NCBI GenBank assembly: GCA_030686995.1
Contig: CM060691.1
Location: 88,347,055 to 88,411,054 of the forward strand
Length of the DNA stretch: 64,000 nucleotides
DNA from: Artemisia argyi
Lineage: Eukaryota; Streptophyta; Magnoliopsida; Asterales; Asteraceae
Direction: 5' to 3'
A program made the translations under genes and the position numbers. Positions 44,201-55,940 of this stretch are shown piece by piece; positions within the stretch are counted from its first letter, which is position 1; every line of letters begins with the position of its first letter. The notes under the pieces are model-generated. The model worked only from the letters and a program-made list of their open reading frames with translations. It searched no databases and had not been told where the DNA came from.

Positions 44201-45090
44201 ATTCCAGATTGCCAGAACTGGGTTTTTGGCAGAAAATTTTCAAAAAGGTTGTGTTTTTGGGTTTGGATTCAAGTAAGTTCAACTCTTTGAGGCAATATAG
44301 GATATACTAATCATATATGTAGGGCATGTTATTAAAATAAATCAAGTAGACAAGTAATTTCTTAATTTACATGCAATCTACTAATTGGCCAATTAAGTCA
44401 TATAACCAAGGAAGCAATAAAACATGCTAACCATATATTCAACTATATGAAAATGATGATAAGTTGGCTAGTTCAAACATATTAATGAGTGCCTATAAGT
44501 AACAAATGGGAAGTTATGATTGTATGGACTTCAAGACTTGTTACAAACAAGATCCAAATAGGCAAACCATGATTCTCATGAAATGATTTGGTTTTATTGT
44601 GAATGTCATATTCATAAAAGTATATGACAAATGTGAGATAATCATATATAGTTTTAAGAAAACGTTTTTAGCTTTACTCAACAATGCTTTGAAATAGATT
44701 CAAGTGTGTATTTGAGTAAAATAGATTGGGTTTTGCTTCATGAGATGTTGACAAATTAGATAAGAAAATTTTCCCAATCTTGATTTTGATTAAAACAAAG
44801 TTGTGATAGCTTATAGTTAAATATGTTGTCTGAAAAAAGATGAAATAGTTATTTGAAAGATTATTTTTCAAAATGAGAGGTTTTATACATGATATTTTAT
44901 TTTTGATAGCAAGAATCACTAGTTATGGTTTAAAAAAAAATTATCATATTCAAGAGAATCAGTTGAGCCCGTTGTCACATATAATCACCTTTAATAGTAA
45001 CTAAAGACATGGATAAGTGATGACATAATCTAATGAACTTAATGAACTATAATTGAGAGGGATAAAGCTATTCATCTATGGATACAAGAT

Positions 45091-45170
<80 letters not shown>

Positions 45171-45498
45171 TAATTTCTTCATAGTATTAAATACTAACTT
45201 ATCTTAATCATAAGTTATATTATAGCACATCTATTATTGCAACTAGAATGGTCATTTATCCTAAATGATAAGTATTCTACTATTGGTTATAGATGATTTA
45301 CAAATTCAATGATGAATAGGAAAATGGGCAATAGACCCAAAATTAAGAGGGTCAACTAGACTAATTTCATGTATACATATATTAGTAATATAAATGATAT
45401 ATGAACAAGGCAACCTACAAATTTAATCATATTAATAAATTAATTATGGCATAATATGATATAATGTAACTTTAATAAGTTTTGAAAAGAAAACTTAC
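44201..45498 (-). other. S1 interior, AT-rich, no gene recognised
   Basis: It holds a compound microsatellite, (CA)n at 45093-45126 followed by (TA)n at 45127-45167. By position it could be an accessory-gene intron (see 45499-45548). No frame is convincing. Confidence 0.5.
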
Positions 45499-45548
45499 CT
45501 CAGGTCCAGCTTTTCTTTATGAGCAGGCATGAGAATGTTGGTAAACAT
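45499..45548 (-). other. Possible S1 coding exon with strong splice donor
   Basis: On the minus strand, MFTNILMPAHKEKLDL is followed by a perfect donor (GAG then GTAAGTTT at 45498). The ILMP word resembles IIMPPL at the start of S2 ORF-A. No acceptor or second exon was identified, so this is tentative. Confidence 0.3.
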
Positions 45549-45770
45549 CTTCAACGTTTGCCCAAACCATGACAAAGTAGCAAGGTAAAATCCCAACGCT
45601 ATTTAAGATCAAGGTAGCTTGATCCGAAACACGTAATCGATCACATCAATCATCATGAGTCGTGTTAGCAAAAAAATAATTGTGTTTGAATCCTTCATCT
45701 TGCGGTAGTAAAGAATACATCACAAAATCAACACTCCAATAGTGAAGATCATATCATCAAATCTTTAAAT
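45549..45770 (-). other. S1 interior next to the A1 insertion, unassigned
   Basis: A short open stretch on the minus strand (45645 to 45517, DRLRVSDQATLILNSVGI...) looks protein-like but is too short and unfamiliar to name. Confidence 0.3.
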
Positions 45771-45775
45771 GGCCG

Positions 45776-47216
45776 TGATGAGGCAAAAAGTGTACCGCTT
45801 TTAAGGGGTCATTTAAGCCCGAATTCGATATTATTTGATCAAATATTGCCCTAAATCGTTCCTTTTGTCATTTTAGGTACTTTTGAGGAGAAATATGGAA
45901 AAGAAAGCATTTTGAACGCTTTTTGAGCATAAAAGTGAAGAAAACAGCAAAGTCTCAAATTCCTTGCTGGGAATAGTACCTGACGGCGTCAAGAATCTAC
46001 AAGTGATGGTGTCAAGAGTTACAAAAGAGGTAGATATGGAACTTATAACGTGACAACCAGGAGAGTTTTCAAGCATATGGCCTGACGGCGTCACCTAGGC
46101 CGTCAGGGTCCAAATACTAGTGACGGCCTATAGTATTTCTACACATGACGGCGTCACAAATGGATCTATGCAAAATGATTTTATAATGGCGACGAGTTGA
46201 CAGAGTCACAAGTTAATACATGACGCCATCAAGATGTAAACTCTATATATAGTTTTCCAATTTTCATTCATTAGTGTCCAACTTTGAGGGAATAAACCCT
46301 AGACGAATTTTATCAGCTTTTCAAGGGTTTCAACCCCTTGATTCTTCCATGTTCAATTGAAGATAAGTACTTATCTAAATCATTCAATATGTCTATGTGT
46401 TGTGTGATTATATCTTACGCTTGTCTTCTCTTTGACATGCTAGGCTAGATCTTTATTGTGTTTGCTTAGATGTAGTGAAACCTAGATGTATATTATGGGT
46501 TGATTGATTGTTTATAATTGTTACGGATGATTGTATTCGATGTTAGGCTTAAGAAAACTAGCAGACTTCCATTGGTAACTTGCTTGAACGTCTTAAGAAA
46601 CATGATCGGAGGTGTACTATGATTTTTGGTTGTATTTAATGCGTAAGAGAATTCTAATGATCCCATGTTAGGAGCTTCTAACGGCTCGACATAGGAGTGA
46701 AGTAGCATCTTATAGAGTTAGGGAATATTGTACACGGCCCTACGACTAGTATTAAGGAATATGACCCGTCATCTATGCAATTGTAACAAGCTAATCAACC
46801 TGTAAAAGATATCTAGGGAGTAATGAAATCTAAGTAAACATAACTTTCCTCATTATTGTTTCCACCACATTAGTATACTAGTTTTATTTTCATTTCTTTT
46901 ATTTTATTTTGATTGCATATTTAGTTAATTGGGTTAGTTGGCTAGCAACTGATTCCGCCCACTCCTTCAAAATCGAGATTTTACTTGCTTTCCTTAAAAT
47001 ATAAAAATACAAAAAGAATCATCCCTCACCTCTAGACCTAGTTTAGTAGGCTTTCTAATCCTAGCGACACTATTCCTGAGTTGAACTATCAATCCCCCGG
47101 TACTTGTCGCTATATTATACTACAACGATCAGGTACACTGCCTGGTGGGGGTTGTAAGCTTCTCGAGATCCCTTGAGAGGTGAAACCTATTGCGAGGGCG
47201 CAATTCCCACGTATCA
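45776..47216 (+). repeat. A1 5' LTR
   Basis: Begins TGATGAGGCAAAAAGTG and ends CCCACGTATCA. It carries a cluster of TGACGGCGTCA-type palindromes (45981-46231) just upstream of TATATATA (46244-46251). Confidence 0.95.
45981..46251 (+). promoter_or_regulatory. A1 5' LTR promoter: TGACGGCGTCA array and TATA box
   Basis: Exact TGACGGCGTCA occurs at 45981, 46083 and 46146, with variants TGATGGTGTCA (46004) and TGACGCCATCA (46221) and half sites TGACGGCC. The half site TGACG is the known core recognised by TGA-type bZIP factors. The TATA box follows within 13 bp of the last palindrome. Confidence 0.65.
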
Positions 47217-47222
47217 AGTTTT

Positions 47223-47240
47223 TGGCGCTGCTGCCAGGGA
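47223..47240 (+). other. A1 primer-binding site
   Basis: TGGCGCTGCTGCCAGGGA, 6 nt inside the LTR end; close to the tRNA-Asp-type site TGGCGCCGTTGCCGGGGA. Confidence 0.8.
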
Positions 47241-47444
47241 ACGATGATTGTCTAGGTTAGGATTTCTTTTTATTAGGTCTACTTGCTAGATTCCTTTTAG
47301 GTAAGATTTTTATCTTTATTTTTAGGTCTTCTTTAGTCTATCTTATTTCTTTGTTTCATTTGTTGGTAAACTATCTCGACGGATAACAATAGCATTGATC
47401 GTTAGATCCCTATTATTCATGTTTTTCGTCGTAGGATTTTTTAA

Positions 47445-48272
47445 ATGCCCGCCCCAATCCATTTAGTGGAAAATGAGAACCCACCTAACCTCTCGCCTAA
47501 CCATCACTTTGACAATAATTCTGATATGGAGGAGTCTGACCATGATAACGACCATAGGGCTAGTCCTTTTTAATATTCGGTCTCCGATGAGGACCTAGAT
47601 GATGGTGACGTAATTAATGAGGATAGGATGGAAGATGAAGTGGACCCTCTTAGGTATGTCGACCCTAGAACAAGGATTGAGAATGATAGCGCATTTAATA
47701 TGTAATTTCTTTGTAAAATTGGATTTAGGAGCTTTGATGCCTACCTTAACTCATCTCTACCAATGAACATAATCTCGCGTAGTGAATACAATAAAATTAT
47801 GGTAGATGAGTTAGAATACAAAGGAGATAATATTGTTGCTAGGGCAATGGCATTGCATGTGTTTGTAGGAAGCTTTGTTTATCTGGTAGAGTTCATGGTT
47901 ATGGAGAATCTAGGAGAATTTATCAATAGTAAGTTAACCCAAGTTGTGTTTGGGAAACCCTTCAAAAGATTAACCAACCTTGATGAAAAACTTATGGAAC
48001 AGTTAATTACATTCTCGGATGGGGATGAAGATTTTGTTTACCAAATGCCTCGTGCACACCCTAGGTTCAAGGATTTTTCTATGGAAAAATGTAATAGGTA
48101 TTCACCTCTTGAAATGCTAAGTGAGAATGATAAAAGAAAATGGCTTAAATATCCTCATGAAAAGAATAAAAGTTATTATTGCGTATGTTTAGAGCTAAGT
48201 GATGACTATAAGAAAGATGAGACGACTATTAGATGGCTCACCCTAGGGTATGTGAGCATAAGCGACAGATGA
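47445..48272 (+). pseudogene. A1 gag-start / protease-region fusion remnant
   Basis: A single frame from ATG 47445 (MPAPIHLVENENPPNL) to a stop at 48270-48272, with in-frame TAA at 47571-47573 and 47703-47705. The first third is acidic and Asn-rich like a Gag N-terminus. From 47763 the protein (SRSEYNKIMVDELEYKGDN, VVFGKPFKRLTNL, YPHEKNKSYYC, WLTLGYVSIS) resembles the region around and after the aspartic protease in Asteraceae Athila/Ogre-type polyproteins, from memory. The catalytic Asp-Thr/Ser-Gly motif is not present. The capsid, zinc knuckle and polymerase seem to be missing between and after these parts, consistent with an internal deletion. Confidence 0.6.
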
Positions 48273-50034
48273 TAACCCATGACCTAGAGTCTAGCTACAA
48301 GACTCATAAATAAAGAAAAGCGCTTCTTAGGAGGCAACCCATGCTTTGTGTGTTTTTATTTATTTAATTTTTATTTGTTTGATTTTTATTTGTTTCCGTC
48401 TGCGTGCTTTATTTTTATTGTTGGTAGATTATGTTTCAAATTAAATTGTGAAAATGCTTTATTTTGTTGTTTAACTTCGTCTTAACTTCATAAAAAGGTA
48501 TTTTGCAAAAGCTAAGTGTAAGGGGAAACCCCAAATTTGTTTCTAAAACGAAACTGATCTTGATTCGCCACAATATTAAATGAACATGTATATTAGTATT
48601 TGTTAGAGTCAAATGCTTGTATCGATTCATAATGATGTTTTACAGGATTTTCTAGGAAGTAGGACATAAGTTTTTCCAGAAACTTAACATAAAGATTTTT
48701 GCAGGTCACTTCTGATGGCATCAGGGTTTTACACCTGACGGCATCACGTGTAAATTTTTGTAAATTTTGCGATTTTTATTTTTCTAACGGAGTCTTAAAG
48801 TTTTTGTTGATTCTTTAGTTTTATAAACTCCAGGAAATCTGCAAACATTCATTCCACAAGCATTATATCTTAAATTGCTTTCTAGGATTTGTTAGTATAT
48901 ATAGATTGCCGCCGATGTTACGCGAGGTTGCCTTGATTGTTTTCTCAGGTTTAATTGGTTATATATGACAAGAAGATGATTTATATTTCTGGAAGGGAAG
49001 CTTTGAACGTTCATTTTCTTGGAGGAAGATCTCACCTTGTTGACACATTATCCACATCGAACGAATCAGGGGAGTATTTGTTTTCATTCTTTTACCTATT
49101 TTACTTTTACATTCTTTAATTGAACATTGAGGACAATGTTCATCCTAAGTGTAAGGTGAGGGTAAATGATGATACCTTATAGGATACTATTACACTTGAG
49201 TTTGTTTGTTCAATGGTAGGTGTGTAATAAAACTAAGAGAAATACTTGTTAGTGTAATTTTAGCGCTAAATTTAAATTTTTTTACAACATTTAGGAGTGA
49301 AACTTTAGCCTTAAAAAGCGTCTCATGGATAGGAGTCGTATGACTAGCACAAAACCGTACCATTCAGAAAATTTTTCCACCCAAATATGCGAGGTTCGCC
49401 TTTAGATTTGATAGGAAAAGCATTCATTATTAGTGCTTATGAGTGTGCCGGTAGCATTTAGATTCTAGAACTTGCGTTAGTGATGCATCCCGAGACCGCT
49501 AGCGAGACTACATTCGTTGAGTAGGATTTACTACATGATAAGAGGCATTAGGATTACCCTTATGTTAAACCCGTATCATAATTACTTGACCATTTAAGTC
49601 ATATCGCTTGACTACTAAAGTCAATTAATTTTCCCACACCTTAGAGTTGTACTCATTTTTAGTACACGAAACCCCTAGTACACCCGTCTGAGCCTATCTT
49701 TTCATTTCTAACTTTAACCATCTTACTTAAAGGAAGAATTTGTTGCAACCCACCCAAATGTGCAACCAAATCGCCTTAGCCTTCCGTGTATGCACTCATC
49801 TTTAGTGTATTATTGTTACATGTTTAAACCCTTAGTTAATTATCTAATTGATTACATGGTTGCTAAGTCGAGTCATATCTTGTACATATTTTTTTGGGAC
49901 GATTGGGACTCATGGGTAAAGTACTTGTGTTATGGAGTAATGGGGAAGAACATCAAATTATTACCCCCATATGTGCGCTAATCTTAAAAAGTACTCCAAG
50001 TGTTTTCATTATCTTGATTTGAGTCATTAGAGTA
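48273..50034 (+). other. A1 interior left of G3, non-coding
   Basis: Contains the phrase CTTAGGAGGCAACCCATG (about 48327), commonly seen after coding regions in Athila/Tat-type elements, an internal palindrome pair (TGATGGCATCA at 48714 and TGACGGCATCA at 48737) and TTGAGGACAATGTTCATCC (about 49127). No gene was seen. Confidence 0.6.
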
Positions 50035-50594
50035 TGTCACACCCCCAAAAACGGGTCCAGCAGAAGCTTACATGTAGTTGGGGTGTAACTCAATTGGTAT
50101 TACAACACAAGTACAAAAATGGTTTTCACTTCAATCATTTTGAATAAAATTGTTTAACCAAAAGTGTTGAATTTAGATTGTGAAAAGTAGTGCGGAATTA
50201 GGCCCTTAAAATAGTTTAAAATGGTCCTCAAACGAATATCAGAGTCTTCTATGACCATGCCATGCCTTGCCAAAACCTCCAGTAGCGTGCCATTGCTTAA
50301 TACCTGAAAATACATGCTAAAGTGTCAATACGAGGTTGGTGAGTTCATAGAGTCTTGTGAAAAAGAATGTAATGCATATGAATGAAGATTTCCCAGCAAA
50401 GGCATCGTAAATCCACTCAGTTACAAGTTCCGCCATAAAAGACTTGTAACCTGTGTGTTTACGACCCACTGCCAAATATGATTTAGTTTACATGAATAAA
50501 AGAAATACTTGTATCTAAATTCAAAGATAAATATAGCAAAACTGCTATATAAATAATTCTGACAATGAGGCCATATGATAAATCAGTCAAATAA

Positions 50595-50930
50595 GGAAAC
50601 AACAATATTACGTTTGACATCACAGTCAAGTGGGGAAACCACAATATTACGTTTGACATCACAGCCAAGTGGGGAAACCACAATACGTTTGACATCACAG
50701 CCAAGTGGGGAAACCACAATATTACGTTTGACATCACAGCCAAGTGGGGAAACCACAATATTATGTTTGACATCACAACCAAGTGGGGAAACCACAATAT
50801 TACAATGAGGTCATATGATAAATCAGTCAAGTGGAGAAACCTGCAATATTACGTTTGACATCACAGTCAAGTGAGGAAACCACAATACGTTTGACATCAC
50901 AGCCAAGTGGGGAAACAACAATAATACATT
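50595..50930. repeat. 39-bp tandem array in G3 3' LTR
   Basis: About eight units of CAAGTGGGGAAACCACAATA then TTACGTTTGACATCACAGC, some lacking 4-5 bp, with a larger unit starting AATGAGGTCATATGATAAA duplicated within. The other LTR has fewer units (about 56500-56800). Confidence 0.85.
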
Positions 50931-50987
50931 TGACATATTTGAACAATTAGTGACCATGAGGTCATATAAACAATGATGAAAAATCCC

Positions 50988-51120
50988 ATGAAATGCAGGT
51001 AATCAAACATACCAATGAAATACAGGTAATCAAACATATCCATGAAATACAGGAAATCAAATATACCAATGAAATACAGGTAATCAAACATACCAATGAA
51101 ATACAGGTAATCAACCATGT
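50988..51120. repeat. 27-bp tandem array in G3 3' LTR
   Basis: About five units of AAATACAGGTAATCAAACAT then ACCAATG; matched at about 56855-56985 in the other LTR. Confidence 0.85.
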
Positions 51121-53516
51121 AAAGCGAGTAATGCGTTTAAGTAAAACAGGCATGTATTCTCCCCCAAAGAGTTTACCAAAACAATTGAAAATGTAGGGGC
51201 TATGACTCACCTGGAGCGATAGCTACGATGACAAAAGTGGATACACTGAAAATGAGGCACGATCTCTAACCGCAACCTAATATGAAAGATATGGTCTAAT
51301 GTAGGAAATGAAATGATGTTACACATGCAAATAACGTTTATCGTCGAAAAATACATTTTTGATGTCTCGTTAAGTTAATAAACACTTCTCATGTAAATAT
51401 ATTGAAACGGTACTCCACGATCCTCGTTTGGTGTTTTATCGGTAGATATAATGTTTTCGTCGTAAAATGACACTTTTAATAACTTGAAAATGTGCCTGAA
51501 TGGCTTCGCAAACGTTAAGTGTTAGTGATGAAACTCGGCGTTTTTGAAAACCTTGCAACAATGTCTAGAAGTCATGTCATTTAAGTTTTCACCATACAGG
51601 TCTCGGCGGTTATGAAATACGGATTTCAACGTCGTTACTTGAAAAATATAGTTTTCAACACTTAGCAACTTTTATGACCAAAGCTGTCAATTAATTATAA
51701 GTTTTGTCGGGTTTCAAACATGTATATCTTGGTCGTTATGAACTCGTTTTCTACGTTCTTTATATCCCCGGAATCGTTGGGCAACATACTAACATTTTTT
51801 AGTAGTCCGGCCTATCTAGGTTACGTTAAATGTCTCATTTTGCCCACAAAAGTTTACCCAACAGCACACTATATTTATGAAAATAACTTTTAGTCGTTAA
51901 ACTTCGGAAAATCATATCTCCTTCATTATAAACTCGTTTTTATCCAAACTTTCGGCCACTGTTTCGTCTTGGAATGTATTTTCTAAATCTTTGGCCCAAA
52001 AGTAACCCCAAGCTACTGAGTTTACCACGTTTTCAAAATAGGGACAGTTGGTATTTATATTGTTCAAAACCTGGTTTCCTAGTTACTAACTTGTACAAAA
52101 ACCTTCCAATCGACTTCAATACAACCCTTAATCTACCATACACCTTCTTAGGGTGTCATGGGGTCCTAAAAATCAACAACCTTGGTGGATCTCATGAGAT
52201 TACTAGTGAAATTTATAGATCTAGTGTTAAAGATAGTTTATGTACAAAGTGGTATCTAAAACATAAATAAGTTGCATAACCAACTAGTATATCTTGAAAA
52301 TACATAAACATATAAAGTAAATGAAAGTATGAAAGGATCATAAAGATATTTTTGAAGCTTACTTGCAATATTGGAGTGATTTGACGAGAAAATGTATAAT
52401 AACCTAGGGTTTTTACCGCAAAACCCTAACTAAATCATAACTAGGACTTGATTAAACACTTGAACTTCAAAAATTTATGGATTCTTCTTATGGTTGTGTT
52501 CTTGGCCGATCATACACATGAAGAGGAGAGAAAGAAGAACTTTTCTTGAGTTACTTGCATTATGAATGAGGAAATATCTTTGTATAAGGATATATATATA
52601 TATATTATTATTAGACAAAAAGTACAAGCCATAAATGAAGTTAGTAGGAAAATTTCAATTGTTGTAAGGGATTGAAAGGGGGGGGGGGGGCATGGAAATG
52701 GTGATGGGTAGAAGAGTTTTGCAAGAAACATTGACTTTTGGTGTAGATTATATTGAATATTATTAGTTTTAGGGAATACCGGGTACCAAGTTTGCTAGAA
52801 ATAAAGTTTAACGGTACCAAATAAAATGTGATGACGTTGTAAAATTATGAAATTACTTTTCTAATGAAAATCGGGTGTTAAAATAATTATCGGGTTGAAA
52901 TATTGCAAACCGACGTAATTTTAGGCGTTTACCGGAAAATATAGCAAATGATTTCAAAATACCGGGTAAATTAATAATATAATTTTTATATTATTACAAT
53001 GATTGTGAAAATATTTTAGGATTATAGTCGGGAGTGTCGGGTATACGTTAGTAATAAAAACTGAGTGGTAATATTAATTACAAATAAATCATATGTAAAT
53101 GGAAATAATGCATATCTGTGCATGATCTAAAGTGCCGATGACATTACTGATGATATGTAGACTACTCTAGTCTATATGACGAGTCTTTACTGATGATGCA
53201 TGAATAAGCAGCTAAACCAAACTGGTTATGCGAATTTCAATACCCGTAAACTAGATTTACGAAATGATGAATGACAATCGTGAATAGTGATTTCCTTCCG
53301 GGAATGAATAGTGTCATATGAATAGTAAAATTTTCGAACATTTCTCGGAATCTCAAACTAACTCCAAAAATGGATGAATAGTAAAATGATGAATAGTGAT
53401 CAATGAATAGTAAATATTGAATAGTAATGGTGAATAGTAATAGATGAATAGTAACTTCCGAGATGAATAATGAAATTTTGATGTTTGAAAAGGACCTAAA
53501 ATTACGAGTTGTGACA

Positions 53517-55940
53517 GTCTTCCCCTTTAAAAGGAACTTCATCCCGAAGTTCAGTTTGTGTTGGTCTCTGGAGTGGTATTGGTGAACAGAGGATGATATT
53601 TATTGTTTAAGCTACTGAGCTCTAATGGGAGTTCAAGTCTGTAGGCCACTAGACCCACTCTGTCTGAAATATTAAATGGTCCAGTATGTATCGAGTTTAA
53701 CTTCCCGATTTTTTTTAATGGTATCCTGCCTTTCCTTGGCAGAACTTTCAACATGATCCTGCCATTAACTTGAGATTCTAAGGGTTTACAACTTATCGAA
53801 CTTGTAACTGATTCTTGATTTGTAGGAAATTCCTAGTTATTTCATGAATGCCTACTGGACTAGTGAGTTGGGCTTTTCCAAATTTCGATCCGTCAATGGA
53901 TATTGGCACTTCGACCATAGAGTGCTTCAAATGATGTAGTCTCTAAGCTCATGTGGTAACTATGGTTGTAAAAGAATTTGATTTATGGCAAATGTTTAGT
54001 CCAACCATTTCTATAGTCAATCACTCATGCTCTGAGCATATCTTCCTACGTTTGAATCGTTATCTAATTTCTGACCATTGGTCTGCAGATGATTAGTGGT
54101 GTAGTTCCAAAAGAATCTTAATAAAATCACTAGGAGTTGGAGGTGAATCAAATTCCTCTATTAGGAATAATTAAAATGGATATCATGAATCTTGTGGAAA
54201 AACTTACAAGGTTAAGTCCGTCAAAGGGTGTTATTGGAAAGAATAGATTAGGATAAGTTTGTGATTCCTCAGCAGGAATGTCATGAATCGAGTCTCTCTC
54301 CACCTACGGTGCTTAGTCTCCATTACTAAGATTTTCCCCAAGCTCTATGTCGTCAATTCACAAACTCCTAATTATATAAGTGATGTAATATAGTGATTGA
54401 TTTTCAAAGTTTGTTTTGAGGTTGTGTGTTTTGTTCATAAACCTTCCCTGAATAAATGAGTTTACAACTTTAAGCAAACGGCTTTCTAAGTAACATTTTT
54501 CTTGATGTTTCCAAATTTAATAGTTATGCAAGATAGGACTCTTTTCAACATTAGATGGATAGTATGGTTTACCAAAGATCGATGTTTAAAATTTCTTAAC
54601 ATCCAATAGATTTGCAAAAGATTAACCAAAAGGAATTTGCTTGTCAATATAAGTGCCTCAGAAAAGTATTTCTTACAAGATATATGTTTGTATAACTGTA
54701 GTTTAGAGAAAAATCCATTTAAAAGTGAAAGTATTAAGGGGATAAAATAGTCGGGTAGGTATGTCTGCACAAATGCATAGGTGTCTAACATGTTTGGATA
54801 AAGTCTATTGGTGAGGACATGTTCAATTGAAGGTTCTATAGTATTGGTTAGGAGGCTGGATGTATCTCTATAGTGTTGCTTAGTGAGCATTCGCATCGAA
54901 ACTAAACTTCTAATTTGATCAAGCCAATATTTCTAGATGGTAGAATTTTTGGTGATCAGGCTAGTGATAGTGGTTCGAATGGTTTTGTGATATCCTGAGG
55001 TTTCCGTTAAGTTTTAAATGGTCTTAATTTACCGAGGGATTATCCTCATAGAAGGTATGGGAAGTCTTTCCTAGGGAGGTCATTGATAATATCCACTTAT
55101 CAATATTGGGAGTAGTTAGTGATGAGTGACATAGAAATCTATAGAGTGTAAGCTAATTCCTTATATATATAGGGATGGGGGAAAGGAAATGATAATGATG
55201 GTGAGAAGGGAAAAGACTGTGACAACTGTGACATAATGATATTGTAGTAAAAGAAAATACTGTGATGTAAGTGCATCATGCATAGACGTGAAGATTCATG
55301 AGATGAAATGACCAGTTGACGTGCTTCCAATCGGTGATTCATGAAGTGATAAAAAGTATGAATGTTCTGACAACGAGGGCATACACACACATAAATGAAA
55401 CATTTGGAAATTGAGTAGAGAATTCAATCCAGATGAAATTTTATTATAACTATTCTCAGTGTTGCAAAATTCATCTCTGAGTCGGATATAGGTGGTCAGC
55501 CTATGTCCTACTATCCCGGGTCGAATATAAATGACCAGTCTATATTCTACCGAGGTTCCATGAATTTTGAAATACTCAGCTCAGTTATACTAATACCATG
55601 TCCTTCACAAATACCAAGACGTTCTGAAAGACAAAAGCAAGTGACCAAACTCGAGGTCAAATGATGAAACTATGCAAGGAAAAACATAACACGGTGATAT
55701 ATATGATAAGTGAACATGCTTATATGAAAGACAATTGTAGTAATAAACTAGAATAAATGAATATAATATACCGGATAATGAGATACAATTTTCAACACCT
55801 AAGTCAGCAACAACTACCAATGAGGCTTCAGTTTGGCAGGCAGGCACTTGACGGTCATAGGATTAAGTTTTCGTGAAAGTAGCTATAGTCTAGGTTTTAA
55901 AAACACTTAGTTCGCTATAGCCGAAGCTCTGATACCAATC
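53517..55940 (-). pseudogene. G3 interior with integrase remnants
   Basis: The polypurine tract (TTTTAAAGGGGAAGAC on the minus strand) is at its left end. At 53551-53754 a frame reads KIGKLNSIHTGPFNISDRVG and VAYRLELPLELSS, the typical end of chromovirus integrase before the chromodomain. At about 53900-54000 the minus strand shows FYNHSYHMSLETTSFEALYG, the late integrase block. The rest, 54000-55925, has no recognisable coding. The primer-binding site TGGTATCAGAGC is at 55926-55937. Confidence 0.75.

Larger units (their letters stand above)
50035..53516 (-). repeat. G3 3' LTR
   Basis: Contains two tandem arrays: about 39-bp units at 50595-50930 (GGGGAAACCACAATATTACG-type) and 27-bp units at 50988-51120 (AAATACAGGTAATCAAACAT-type). 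It also has a 13-nt G run (52678-52690) and an array of GAATAGT words (53282-53456). No genes; apparent repetitive frames come from the arrays. Confidence 0.95.

Noticed and set aside
50595..50930. CRISPR-like regular repeat array
   Set aside because: Units are contiguous without unique spacers and lie in a plant LTR.
50483..51210. Repetitive protein frames on both strands
   Set aside because: Products of the 39-bp and 27-bp tandem arrays in the G3 LTR; the same appears at 56326-57054.
54486..54896. 136-codon minus-strand frame in the G3 interior
   Set aside because: Composition and lack of pol motifs suggest chance; the surrounding interior is decayed.
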